Shown here: positions 21,963 to 34,800 of the stretch, in pieces
How positions within the stretch are numbered: position 1 is the first letter of the stretch
Layout: each line of letters opens with the position of its first letter
From: Nematostella vectensis
Lineage: Eukaryota > Cnidaria > Anthozoa > Actiniaria > Edwardsiidae
Reading direction: 5' to 3'
DNA length: 64,000 bases
NCBI RefSeq assembly: GCF_932526225.1
Contig: NC_064042.1
Location: 3,145,001 to 3,209,000, forward strand
The notes under the pieces: generated by a model
Database searches by the model: none
What the model was told of the DNA's origin: nothing
Seen by the model: only the letters and a program-made list of their open reading frames with translations
Position numbers and translations under genes: made by a program

Positions 21963-23842
21963 GAGCTGGCGCTAACATAAAATGCGTCCATGAGGGTGGG
22001 GGAAGGGAATTAAAAACCTCTCGACTGTGAAAATGCACATCCGCCTCCGTCCAGTGAGATATAATTGACTGGCAAACAAATATAACGTTGGCCAAAGCGT
22101 CCACGATATACAGGTTTTCCGTTAAGTTTTGTAATGTGGATAAGATGAAGAGATTATTTCGGTTACAACGTCCCGTGCTTGTAGTTGATCAGCCCGCAAT
22201 GTCTGAAGTCTTCTACGCGGCTCGGTCAACCTATGAGACCACAGGTCGTAGGAGTGTTCAGATACAGATACTAGAGTATACTATAGGACTGCTGGGTTGA
22301 ATGGGAAAGGGGTTGAATTGTGTATCAACTGTTTATTTGATTGTCACAATAAAACGCAAAAATGACGAGAGGATAATTATCTCAGTATCCTCAAGATAAG
22401 TTATCACGTAACATCACCTAATAAAAACCTTTATGATATTATATCTTTGAGTTCGTAAAAACACAACTCAATATTAGTCACACTTCTAGCCTACAATGCA
22501 GGCTTTTACCCGGTGCTTTTATAGCAAAAAAACGCGTTTTTCATTTTTGCTCAAAATCCAAGATGGCAGCTACGAATCGCTCGAAGCTGTTTTTTCGCTA
22601 TAACAACACGGGGAAATCACACTTCCTTATAGTTTGTATTCTTAACTACAATAACTTGATAGAAAAACCTACACCATTAGCTGATGGAATCATGATTCTG
22701 TAAAATTCAATAAAAATAAAATCATATTAACTAAAAAAATCACACCATATATATTTGTGATGTTATACCGAATTGTTATACCTTGAAGTTTAGAGAACGG
22801 TTAATGGAGAAGCCATCTATAGTTCCTTGAAAACGTCTAAAATAAAATTATGTTTTAAGGAGATCAAAACGTAGAAGAGCCTGCCTAAAAGAGACCCACA
22901 AATATATAAGAACTCTAGCCTACCGCGAACTCCGTGTTTTCGGGGTTTTCGTGCCGGTTTTCGACTATCAAAGCCTACAGGTAGGCTATAAGAACTCAAA
23001 AAACAGCTATGTATAGGGCTGACCTTCAAGTCCCTACTTCTATAAACACATAATTAAATTACCACACATGTAGGGGTTTCCTATAAAATAAAAAATAAAA
23101 ATATAAGTCCCAGCTTACAGCTCTACTGCACACTAAAACATACTGAGATGACTACAGACACCAAGCACGACGATGATCTTGCAGCCATTGAAAAATGTCA
23201 CTATATCTTTTTCGTAATTCTTACTTTAACACTCTTAATTAAAAGATCACTCTCCAGACTATATATTATGTCTTTTGACAATATAATAGTATTCTATTAT
23301 ATATGGCAGATAAACTACTAAAATAAATGGAACATGCTGGCAAATACGAAATGACAAATCCTCTGTATGGTAAATTCACTTCATTAATCAAATACCACTA
23401 ACAGTTGTCATAGCAAAACCACATACAGATGTGCCGCTCCAAATGTATAGGAGTACTTTCACACAAGGGGTTACAAACAATTCAATAATGGAATTGATGT
23501 AGACCTCTTCTCTCACCTCATTTTTAAGGTTTGTTGCAGTACATCGAACTGCCGTCTTAGGCGTTGCACACATGAAAAGGGGTTTTGGCTACTTTCCCTT
23601 TAGACTAAGAAAGGCCTTAGAAGAACAAGTTACTCATGGGAAAGGCTTGTCCAACAATTCAAAATGTAATTTAGACTGGATAAGCTTTACTAAAGATAAC
23701 TTAGATTATAAAGAGAAAATAATTTTTCTTAAGTTAATATTTTGACCCTCTCTTTGGGGCTACCTGGACACCAAATCAACAAAACCAAGCTCTTTAAGAA
23801 TGCTCAAACAACCTTTTCCTAAAAATATAATACATTAAGTAA

Positions 23843-26800
23843 CTATGATGGCTTTTTCTGGTTCATCTGTTTCCAGATTTTTCCTGTCATCATATCTTTG
23901 CCTTTGATTCCCTTGGCGAACATGTTACCAAACACCATTCCATTTGGGAGTTGAGCAGCACCACGATTCCTTCCCATAGGAACCACCATGAGTGCATTCA
24001 GCAATTTGTATTCCTTCATTCGCTTGCTCTCATTCAGTTGCTTTATATTGAATGCCACAGTTTCTACAAAATAAAATGATAAGTTAATGGTCCTTTCTCT
24101 ATTATCAGACATTATCACAAGCCAAATTATATTTTCTTACAGCCTGTTTTGCCTCCCAAGGCTATATCCTAAAGTTTTTTAAAACTTAAAAGTTTTAGCT
24201 AAAAACACACACTGGTTTTGCATATATAGAAACTTGCTAAAAATCTAGTGCATGGATACAGTTGAATCACAAAAACAAGCCATCAATAATTCACAGCTTA
24301 CTCACACCAAAATCAAATTACCTTGCAGCATTTTCCACACTCTATGAACTAAAAAATATTTAGGCACGCTGTCATTTCATAAGGGGTCAGGACAGTACCA
24401 CCAGTAATGCATTAGTATTCCTCTGATACAGTACCTCACACTTCTGGTACCTTTTTTGGATTTTTCTTAGAAGGTATTGTAATGCATAATACATGTAATA
24501 AAAGTAATGCATTAGTAATCCTCTAATACCTCACCCTCCTGGTACCTTTACTATTTCTGATTTTCCTTAGAAGGTTTGAGTTACTGGGAATATTAATGTA
24601 AATTGTTTATCTTAAGAATCTAACTTACCTGCTTGTAAAGTTGCCCCATATGCAAGCTTTATCTCTGGAGTATTATTGCAGTCACCAATGGCAAATACAT
24701 CTCTCATTTCTTCAACCTGGAGAAAGGCATCCACTTTAAGACTGCCTGTATTGTGGTCCATTTTGTCGGACAATTTTGAGCGATAGGCATCAGCATTAAC
24801 TTTAAAACCAGTGCATCTGAAGACAAGATCTGCTTCAATGGAGGTGCCTTTATCTGTTGTGATCGTGATTGGTCCTTGTACCCAAGGCTTCTCTCCACCT
24901 AACTGCAAAAGATAAATGATACATATGACATGACTGAAAAACATGACATGGCACTTCAAAAAAGCCCATTTCATATCGAATAAGGCGGAAAATTTTTCTG
25001 AGTGCTTAGTAACTTATAGCAATCAAAATATCAAGTGGGACTTTTTTAAATTGATGCAACTTTTTGTAAAGTGTCCTTGAAATTTGAGCTTTTCGTCCAT
25101 AAGCTTAACATAGAGCTAAGATGATCAAAGAAAAATTATCTTAAAAAGCCAAAATCTGGTTATGAGTACTTCGGCCTCACATTATTTGTTTTAAAAATCA
25201 GTCTGTAATACAAGGAACCTATAGCCATTGTGAAAAATTGTGTCTTCTCTCTCTATCTGGAATTGCACGTTTTCCAGGTTTTTCCGTCATGCCGATACAT
25301 ATTGATAATCAAATGGCACTACTTGATTTGAAAGTCATGCTACATCTCAACCTTCTCATTTTTGTGAATTTATTTCTGCCTAAAAATGCAGAATTCAAAG
25401 TTTCTGGTAGAGTGGGAAAGAGGGGGTATCTCCCCCATGACATGCTTGTTGAGAAACAACTGTAGCTCTAATAACAGGGCTTCTGGAATTCCGCGGAAAA
25501 AACTCAAAATTATGTGGAAAATCAATCATTGCGCGCTAAATTACACGGAAATCAATCATTACCCCCAAACTACATTTTGTACTGAAGGAAAGCACAAATA
25601 CCCTGGAGACCAGAGGCTCCGAGAGTTTTTCAAGCGAACCGAGATTTTTCGAGCGAAAAGAGAGATTTTTTGATTGAAGCGAGAGATTTTTGGAGACGAG
25701 CGAAGCAAGGAGCCTCTGGGCGAACGCGGTCCTATTCAGGGTTCACTAATCGATTAATATGTCAGTTACAATTTAAATTTATAATCCCGGTCACAACGGT
25801 TTCTCGTCACTTGGCACATCGAGCTGCCAAAATTACATGTTTACACTCAGAATGAAGGAAAGGAGGTCCAGGAACTTGCTTCAAAGAGTTTCTGCCAAAG
25901 CAATAGCGATCTGTAGTAAAAATATATTTGGATTGTTGCAGTGAACTCAAAACAAGACCGAGTCTCTCCCGTTTCCCCTAACTGAAGAAACCGGTTTCTG
26001 TATCACGTGAGAAAAATGCCTAAACAAACAATTTGTTATTTTGATAGCCAATCAGAGTGCTAGGGTCAAGATCTGACTCGAAAGGGATTAACTAAACAAT
26101 AGACGACCGCATTACACCAGAGGCTGACGCCGCCAGCCCATTGGAACCCCTGCTCCCTAGCATGCTGGGAAAAGCCGATATTCAGCCTCTGGAACCCAGG
26201 GTAAAGCACAAATAACTTGAAGGGGTTTATTTTTTGCGCGAAAATATCTTAGGCGAGTTTTCATTGGCTACTAGCCACCAGCCAATTAAAAAAGGTATTT
26301 TATTATTAGTCCTAGGCCTTGGCAGTTTAGCAAAGAATGCCTAGTCATTTTATTTGTTTTCGAAATTCAGTTCGAAATATCGCACTCTTACAAAGAAAAG
26401 TGTTACAGTCAGTTGTTTAAGTATAAATTTTTAGTTTGGGTATTTTGTTGTTGTTGTAATGTGGGCTTTATTTGCACCATTAATTATTGAAATGTACTGT
26501 ACAGTAAGTGAAAAATAAAAACAGAGAATAGACAATTATAATAGCAGCCATAACAAACATCAACTTACATCCAACTCATCCATAGCAATTTTCTCTCCAA
26601 GAACAAGGTTGACTTTCAAATCCTTCAATCCCTTGTTGATCTTTTTCTGAAATTTCTCTGACATTTTATTGCTGATCAGCTGTTCTTTTGCATTTACAAT
26701 GGTGACCTTCTTGCTTGGGTAGTCATTTGCGATCTCGCCAGCAAGCTCCACGCCAACAGGACCTCCACCAATGATCACTATCTTTTCACTGTTCTTAACC

Positions 26801-28477
26801 TGTTAGCAGTAAGGAGAAGAGGGCAGGCCTTCAGAAACATAACCCTTTTAAGAATATATATTTGACCTTTTTATAACCATTATAACCATTAATATATTAA
26901 CCAGAAACACTTTATCATGCTAGTCTATGTTTGAAACATTTTTGAAAGAACTTACTGTTTCAGGTTTATTACCTGTAAATAATTCTCAACAAACATGCAT
27001 GTTTTAATCATAAACTAGCGCAAACAATGTTCAAGATTAATTGATGGACACAAATGGGTAGAGATGGACTCACCTGCAGAGCCAGTTCCTCATACAATTT
27101 ATGTGCATCCTCTCTGGTAACTCCCTGTGGAACTTTTCCTATAACAGATGTAATATAGTTATAATAACTCTCTTGAGTACAATATTGCACAAAAAATAAA
27201 GATGTCTGCATGGAGAACCTTGACTAAAAAAATCAAACCAGATTTTGAACTAGAAAAATAATATTGAGGATCTGTTGTCTGATCTGGTATATCAGTGGAT
27301 GGGTCTCTGGGATCTAGAATGAATAAAGTAGGGTAGAAAAACTACAAAATAAACACGACAAGGCAGGGCTTCTGGAATTATGCGGAAAAAAACTCAAAAT
27401 TACATGGGATTCTTTGCTAAATTACGCTCTAAATTACACGGAATATCAACTGTTATGTTCAAACTACATTTTGTACCGAAGGAAAGCACCAAATAACTTG
27501 AAATGGTTATTTTTTTGCGTGAAAATATCTTAGGCAAGTTTTCATTGGCTCCTAGCCACCAGACAATTAAAAAAGGTATTTTATTATTAGTCCTAGGCCT
27601 TCGCGGTTTAGCAAAGAACGCCTAGTCATTTTATTTGTTTTCGAAATTTAGTTCGAAATATCGCACTCTTACGAAGAATATCTTTTTTTTACAAGACACC
27701 AAAAACTGGGAATCGACTCTGCCAAATTTTCGTCTTTAATAAGACTTCTTCAGGGCAGACCTGAAGCCCTGAAGAAGTCTTATTAAAGACGGAAATTTGG
27801 CAGAGTCGATTTCTAGTTTTTGGTGTATTGTATTCATTGTTCTGGTACGAGATCGCGACAGTTTGGGCTTTTTGATTCTATTTTTTTATGAGAAATAGAG
27901 GTAAGGACCCTAAAAGAACACATCAGCTGTGCAATTAAATGTTTTGTCTTTCAAAATTTAGCCAAATTACACAGGATTACACGGAATAATAATTCGAAAT
28001 ACATATCAGAAATTCATCAAAATGAGAGGTGGATATCCTATAAGCTCAACCCATGGATTCACCCATGCGGCCTCTATTAAAGGGTGGAGTCGACACAAAT
28101 AAATATGACATTCTTGTAGTGTAATTACCTGGAAAGGGTACTGAAGATCCACAAGCAAAGACCAGATAGTCATAGCGCAACTCCTGCCCATTTGACAACG
28201 TCACAGTCCTTAGAGACACGTGCACAGATACACACTTGGCTTGGATAAATGTACCATATTTGAGAAACCCCTGGTATGGAATAAGGGTCTTCTTAATAAA
28301 CCCAGGCTCTACAACACATCTCAAGGCACCAATTGAATGGTGAAAGCAGTCTTTTGGGTCTATGAGTGTGACATTGCAGTAATCATCTAGCTTTCCAGCA
28401 AGGGTGATGCCGGCATAGCCCCCGCCCACAATGATAACGTTGAAATCATTCTTGGGCTGAGAGGAAGAGGAGCCCAT
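23843..28477 (-). CDS. AIFM2: AIFM2/FSP1: NAD(P)H:coenzyme Q oxidoreductase, ferroptosis suppressor
   Basis: Exons: 28477-28129, 27138-27074, 26799-26569, 24902-24629, 24063-23843. The sum is 1,140 nt (379 residues; human AIFM2 is 373). The N-terminus MGSSSSQPKN has Gly2 and Ser in the N-myristoylation context that targets FSP1 to membranes and lipid droplets. FAD-binding VIIVGGGYAGITLAG is at about residues 14-28; a second Rossmann motif VIIGGGPVGVELAGE opens exon 3; FAIGDCNN in exon 4 is the second FAD contact. The start is supported by the family's N-terminus and by an acceptor upstream (about 28507), which implies a 5' UTR intron. Known role: reduces CoQ10 and vitamin K at membranes to trap lipid peroxyl radicals. 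Introns hold several transposon copies. It is head to head with the EMSY homologue. Confidence 0.95.
25475..26396. repeat. Dispersed repeat copy 1, split by a nested element
   Basis: Shares GGGCTTCTGGAATTCCGCGG, the TTAGTCCTAGGCCTT block and GAAATATCGCACTCTTAC with copy 2 at 27364-27677. Copy 1 is interrupted at 25600-26202 by a nested insertion. It lies in intron 3 of AIFM2. The shared part is about 315 bp; I do not recognise the family. Confidence 0.85.
25600..26202. mobile_element. 603-bp non-autonomous TIR transposon with an 11-bp target-site duplication
   Basis: The insertion starts ACCCTGGAGACCAGAGGCT and ends with the imperfect inverse AGCCTCTGGAACCCAGGGT. AAAGCACAAAT occurs immediately outside both ends (25589-25599 and 26203-26213). 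The related copy 2 has an uninterrupted AAAGCACCAAATAACTTG at this point, so it supplies the empty site. An 11-bp duplication points to Mutator-like elements; no transposase frame is present. Confidence 0.88.
27364..27677. repeat. Dispersed repeat copy 2 (uninterrupted)
   Basis: Same family as 25475-26396, without the nested insertion. It lies in intron 1 of AIFM2 and is followed within 20 bp by a foldback element. Confidence 0.85.
27696..27826. mobile_element. 131-bp foldback element
   Basis: Arms 27696-27756 and 27766-27826 are near-perfect reverse complements (outer end ACACCAAAAACT, inner end CTTCTTCAGGGC) around a 9-bp loop. I see no clear target-site duplication. It is in intron 1 of AIFM2. 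Confidence 0.85.
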
Positions 28478-28539
28478 GACCTCAGTTGGCTGCTGAGCCA
28501 AGCCTGTCAAGAAATAAAAACAAATTAACAAAAAAAATC

Positions 28540-28695
28540 AGGTGGGTATACAGGGGGGGGGGGGGGGTGCACAGGGTGCGCACCCCCCCCCCTTGGCGGC
28601 CAAAACGTTGGCCATTTCTTATTAAGGAATCTTCAAATACTACGCCTTTTCCATATGATACCTACGACTGGGCACCCCCCTCAACCAATTGGGTA
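28540..28695. repeat. G-run/C-run repeat near the 5' end of AIFM2
   Basis: A run of 16 or more G (about 28552-28567), TGCACAGGGTGCGCA, then a run of C, followed by sequence ending in GGGTACGCGCC. Similar homopolymer-bearing segments occur at 43945-44072 and 45225-45375, suggesting a dispersed element family with internal G/C tracts. The family is not identified. Confidence 0.45.
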
Positions 28696-30775
28696 CGCGC
28701 CTGAAAGGCTAGATATATTGCAGATTTTGTGTGAAAATCTTCTGGTTTGCTTCAAGAACCAAAGCAAAGCCAACTTTCTAGGTTTTTAGCATTCACTTTT
28801 CTGATATGTGAAATGTGTTAATGATCAGGATTAGATCAGTAAAAGTCAGTAAAACAGCTCCAAAGAGTATGAAGGTCAACTTAGAGATCAATCTAACTCA
28901 GTTCCGACATAGAGTTAGGGTTCTTGATTGCAGGTCACAACACAAAAGGGCAGATCACCAATCTTTTAAGATTATGTTTTGAAAATCCCTCAGTAATTAT
29001 CTTGTATTAATATAAAGAGCATATTACAGATTTTCCAATAATTTGGAAAACAACAAATACACACAAAAAAAATTAAAAAGGCTTAATACACTTAATAGGC
29101 AAATCATTATGAAAATCATGGTTCCTAAAAAGAGTAGTCTGAAATAAATAAACACGAAAAACAACTGAAAATAAAATGATAATTAATTATAGGTCTTTGT
29201 CTTCTCTCTTTGTAAAAGAAAACTTTGAAGAATCTCTAATCCATCCATTGAAAATATAAACAAACTCAATTAAACAGTAAAAAGAATTTGCAGATTGTAG
29301 CCTGAGGGATGAAAAAGGCTTTTAGCTATGCAGTTTCAATGATTTAGACATATACAACAACAAAGTACAATAGTGTCAAGGTTTGCTTCAACACTTGGAT
29401 TATTTTGAATGATAAGTCAAATCATCAATCCTTATTTTTGAGATAGCGTAACTCTTGAACAAGGCATCTCTAAGGACTTTTAGAGAAATACTGTTAGGGA
29501 TGTCAAAATAAATAACATTCTATACAAGGCCCTACTCTAAATTTATCAGAAGTTGGGGCCATAATAAGCCTGAAGGTATATCAAAGCAAACGTACCAATA
29601 ACAAGTCAACAGTTTATATGGCCTTTAATAGCTGAGTTATAACGTCTGGCTCCTTTGAATAGGGATATGTAAAATATGGGATATGGTGTAACTTGGATTT
29701 TTATCTCGGTATTATCGCCTATATGTAATCTGTATTTCAAAAGAGCTCTTAGAATGAATATTTCGGTCATTGCATCAATCTTATTATCGCAATAGTCTTG
29801 GGTATTTCACATCGAAACAATAACATCTATACTATGGGGAAATGTCTGATATTGTTAAAAATACTGACGAATGGAAACGGTATTTAGAAAACCTCGAACC
29901 CCACTTATGAGTCTTCTTTTCGGGTCTCTTTTTTTTTTGGCAACAACACCTAGACAGTTTTGATTAATTACTACTAAAATTTTGAATAAACAGTTTAAAC
30001 GCGTAAAATATAACGATATCCTTGGGTTTCAAACCAAGAAATCCAACGACTGGATATAAGATTAAGCTTTACTATCAATAATGCCGAAAGTAGGAATCAC
30101 TTTACGACATTCGAGGAGGCGTTTTCGCACGCTCCTTACACGAAGCAGCATTTTTTTTTCCATTATTTCTTTAGTTCTACGAGGGGGTGATAAACCCCAG
30201 TGTAGGCAAAGATGCAAAGGTCAAAGAAATACTTCACGATACAGTGCTGGGGAATCAAAGTAAGATAGGTAAACACAGAGCTGAGAATAACGCGCCAAGC
30301 ATGGAAGTGTAAGCTAGGCAGAATTCAGACGTTCCCGAATTACCGAAAATATATCTCTTTTTGGTGCGATCGCAAGAAAAACAGAGGCCAGGAACTCTTA
30401 CTGGACATTGTCTGTGCGATACTGTTGGAAGGTACCAAGAACAAAATTGTTAAAATACAAAATAGAGCAAACTTTTCGGAGTATCGCGGACCGCGTACAG
30501 CAAGTGTCATTGACATTGTGACAAATACTAGGACAAAAATAATAAGGGATTCCTGGCGATCGACGGGGTTTCACGGCCAAAAAAAGAACGCAGGTTTTGG
30601 GGGGAGGATCAAAGGAAATGACTTCAAGTATTTGTTGGTTTCATGTAGGGTTTTGGTGGTCGTTTTTCTTACCTCAGTTTTATAGGAATCTTCAGACGGT
30701 TCATAAGAAGCGACTCAAAAAGAGGAGTGAAAACTTGCCCGCGTCCGCATCACAACCCAGCGCCATGACACAGAA

Positions 30776-30815
30776 CGCATGCGCAGATGAAGGGTCAGCA
30801 AATCCAAGATGGCGG
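30776..30815 (+). promoter_or_regulatory. NRF1-like and YY1-like sites at the presumed EMSY transcription start
   Basis: CGCATGCGC (30776-30784) resembles the NRF1 palindrome. CAAGATGGCGG (30805-30815) is a YY1-type core-promoter motif that commonly straddles starts and 5' UTRs. Both sit just upstream of a GTAAGTC donor that could end a non-coding first exon. Assignment to EMSY is inference from orientation. Confidence 0.45.
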
Positions 30816-31826
30816 ACGAGCGAGCGTTTGGGGGCATTCTGTGTTGGAAAGTCCTTTACAACTAAATTTCTGCTTCTTCGAGTAAGTCAACAAATAGGAT
30901 TTTTCAAAACCAACGAATACTACGATTTTAAGGATTTTAATAAGCTCAAAGGATCCTCGTTATTTATTTTGGTGGCGTTTTTATAGTAAAGCGTTTCTTG
31001 TGTCGAGTATATGTGTACAAACTGTGATCCAATTCGCAAGAAGTTTCCCGTGCGAATGGCTCAAAACACGCATGCTGCAACTATGCTTTACCTTAACTGT
31101 ATATGAATTCTTTTGCACACGAGCAACGGTATTTCTGTTTTATTTGTTGCAATTGATCACCGAGTGTTTAAAAACAGTGTTCGCCGTTAGCCGATAGAGC
31201 GATAGAGTTTTGTTTACCGTCTTTGTTAAATCGTGCTTCACGTTCAACGCCCTTTTCTGGTTCGTCGTATTTTGCGCTAAGGAGGGCACACGGTAACAAA
31301 TCAGCCGATCTCGTAACTTCAGGATCTTTGTCTCACAAATAAATTTTGATTGCAAAATTTTACGTAACATTCTTTGTGGGTCATGTGTAGACCTACGATG
31401 CGCGAATTTTATAAATGCACTTTAATGTGTCGAAGTCTGACCGAGATTGAATATAGTCTACAAAAGTCTACCTGTAATTCAAGTGTTTTTCAAATGCTGC
31501 TTTTAAATGTCATTTCTTGCTCATCAATTCTAAATTTGTTTCATTATCTTTAGTCAAAGTGAATGTAAAAATATATTTGTTATTTTTCAGAAAACTTGTG
31601 TCTAAAAACAAATTATTGTGACTGCTTTATTAAGACCAAAAAGTAATCATGTTATTTTTAGTCAAAATAATAAAAACAGAAAAAAAGCCATAAAATATCA
31701 TCAACTATTTTTAGAATTTATTGTCTAAGTCACCCCAGGAAACTGATACTAAAAGAAAATAAGATCTGATAGATGTGCTTGATTCCCCAGCTGTTTAACC
31801 ATGGAAAGGTAATGTGTTCCAAGAAG

Positions 31827-34800
31827 ATGGAAGTCAGTCGAGATGAGGCAAAGCGCATTCTTAGGAGACTTGGTAAGGGATAACTAACTTTGTTATCATA
31901 ATGACAAGCACACTTTTATGCAAGGATAAGGATAAATTCTTCCAGGATCATAAGTTGCTTTAGGTATGGCAATAATGAAAAAAGTATAATCTTTGAGCTT
32001 ATGCTTAAATTTAAAACTGCCAATAAAGATGATGATATGATGTCTCCAGAGTTTTGTTTAAGAGCTACACCTAAAGTCCCCTTATCTTTTTCCCCAAATC
32101 TAAGTTCTCTTATTGTTAACAAAGCTGATAATATTTGATTGATCATTTTGCAGAGCTTGAAGCTTACTCCTCTATAGTAAGTGTGTTCCGGGCACAAGGG
32201 GATCTTAGCAGGTGAGATAAAAATGTATTGAACTGATATATCACATGTCTTAACTTTTCCTTTTGTTAGGTCAACATTAAAATTTGAGTTCAAAAAGAAA
32301 AATCTATATCAAAAACAAAAAAAAGAAAATGTGAAATTGTTGAACTTAAAGCCGCATTGCCACCAGTTTACTTCCGGAGATCCGACGGAAACCTCAACCG
32401 TTAAAAGACAAAAGAATCTATTAAAATCCGAGATATTTAACAGGCCATCCGCTCTAAATTACCGATCACATCCTCAAAGAAACTACCAATAGACACACTG
32501 CTTTCAATATTTTGAAATATTTTTCGCGTTTTCCGCTAAAAATCATCGAAGATTGTTATGTAATCGACCGGAAGTAAACTGGTGACAATGCGACTTTAAA
32601 ACTCAGTTTCTGTCAGACAGTCTAAACAAATGACACAGTGTATGTTACTTTGCATTCTATGAAAACATTTTTGTGACCAAAACTGAGTTCTGCATATCTG
32701 TGAAAAAAAGAGATAAATCTTATTGATTTAATTGTTATCTTTTATAGAGACAAGAAGAAGATATTGACTGATTTGGGATTGCAACTTAGGTATGTTAATC
32801 CAATTACCCTTCTTGAATTATGTGTTAAGTATAAATTGATAAGGTACACAGGTTGACTCAAAGCACATAAAGGGACACAGAGAGAAATGCTTCTTCCAAA
32901 GTGTATTTTTTATTCTGATTTGCATTGTTGCATTTACATTGTTGAAAAAAAGAGATACAGATGAGAAAGTGAAAAAAGTGAGAAATCAAGCATTTCCAAA
33001 AGCATCCAAGAATTATTTCTAGGATTCACCACATTTTTCTAAAACCTTTTTGATACCATCTGACTCCTCTGACACTAGGATGTTTTTGGGCAACTCTTGT
33101 ACATATACAGTAAATCACTCAACATGCCCATAGAGCACTTTTCCTTCAGTTGATTAAACACTCTTTTGCAGCATTTCAACTGAACGCCATAGAGCTGAGA
33201 TAAGAAGAGCTTATAGCGATGATAGACTAGGAGCCGTAGCTGACTGGTAAGCTTAATTTTGCAATCCCTCTGTTTGCAATACAAGAAAGACACTAATAAG
33301 GGAATTTTCCCTCTCAGTATTTATGGGCCCAGTACGTGTGCTGAGTGGGCCGCTGAGGGGCGTAGGCTTGTGCCTCTCATGCCACGCCTTGTACCACAAA
33401 CTGTCCTTACTGCTACAGCAATGGCAGCAGCTAACTCTGCTGCTGCTCTCAATGCCAAGGTTCTACCAGCAACCTCTCAAGGTTTGTGCGAATGGTGTAT
33501 GGTATGATTTAAATCATTCATTGGGTTTTTAGTTTCATTATGCTATCAAACTTTTAGTTGAAGTCTTTGAAGCATATGTTCTGTAGTTTTTTCTCAATTT
33601 TCCAGTAAAAATTAGCTAGTGTACAACATGGTTAAAATTCAACGTGTTGTTGATTAGGGCTGGTAGCGCTAGGAAATTCACGTTATATTTTGTTCAAATG
33701 TTTGTTTACAGCGCTAATAATGTTGTAAAAATACAGCATTTTTGAGGCTACTGCCTCTTCATCAGTGTCTAAAAGCAAGAAACTGATAAAGAGGCAGTGG
33801 CTTCGAAGCGTCTGTATTTTTACAACATTATTAGCGCTGTAAACAAACATTTGAACAAAATATAAAGTGAAAAACATGCCTATAAAGAAGAAGCTTATGT
33901 ATTCCTTAGGTTATTTCTAGATCTGTTCTTGACCAACACAAACCTACACAGGCAATGGATATTGTTCACTTAGCCAGCTGTCTGCTATGGCACTGGTTTT
34001 TTATAGTATCTATAGTAAGCCATAGTTCCTGCCTTCTCTCCGTACTCCCTACACAGTTTGTTAATCTGTATATAGAAGTAAAAGTGCATGTAACCTTTTA
34101 TGCAATGTAGAAAACATGTTATTGTACAAATACCTAACAGTTATTTATTTGTGTTATTCATCACAGCAGCAAGTTCTGTTAGTGTTTCTAATGGTCTTGC
34201 TGGACCAAGCACCAGTGTTTCCCCTGGTGCAGCCAAAGCAATGGCGCTCAAGCTTCCAACTAACCCACCCGACTCCCAAATGGATGGAGATACAGAGGGA
34301 GAGGAGAGTAAGGCCCGGAAAAGGCGGCGTCTCAGTCAAACCCTACCTAATGCCAAGCCAGTCCAGAAAATTATTGTGACAACGGCAACACCAACCCTTA
34401 ACAAACCAAACATGAAAACAACCGGAACTTCTGTGAGTACCATGACCAAAGGGAACAAGCCAGGAACTGGTGTCATCATGAGACCCCCACCTAAGGTGTC
34501 GCTGCCTGCGTCGGCATCACAAGTCAAGCTTCTGACCAAGACTGTCGCTATCTCGCAAACAGTGTGCCAATCAAAAAGCATGCTCAACTACAAGACTGTG
34601 TCTGCGACAAGCCCTGCTGCCGTCAAGGTGCAAACGGTCATGAGTAACACTGCACCCAAAACCCAGGGAAAGGTGGGCATTACACCAGGTCCATCCCAAA
34701 CAAAGACATTCATGGTTCCTAAAACTCATGTATCAACCAGCCCTGGTAAACCTGCAGTAGGGCTGACGCTACCCAAGACTGGCATTACCACTGCACAACT

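Larger units (their letters stand above)
21316..23842. other. Intergenic region with a hairpin insertion and no supported gene
   Basis: This lies between the start of the 2,077-residue protein gene and the stop of AIFM2 (both minus). It contains a GC-rich perfect-hairpin insertion (21835-21962). A minus-strand open frame at 21709-22104 is interrupted by that hairpin and has no recognisable homology. The rest is AT-rich; I see no RNA gene. Confidence 0.5.
28508..31790. other. AIFM2-EMSY head-to-head interval with no supported coding gene
   Basis: AIFM2 reads left and the EMSY homologue reads right from this interval. A plausible non-coding first exon of AIFM2 lies near 30400 (minus; donor-like GTAAGAG at about 30395). 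A first exon of EMSY probably starts near 30800 and ends at the donor GTAAGTC near 30881. The remainder is AT-rich. The open frames at 30425-31197 are short and unrecognised. Confidence 0.45.

Noticed and set aside
21709..22104. 131-codon minus-strand frame upstream of the 2,077-residue gene
   Set aside because: It runs through the GC-rich hairpin insertion, which keeps frames open; the flanking parts have no recognisable homology.
30830..30856. Possible coding start ATGGCGGACGAGCG at the EMSY promoter
   Set aside because: The frame runs only about 18 codons to a stop; the ATGGCGG is better explained as the YY1-type promoter/5' UTR motif.
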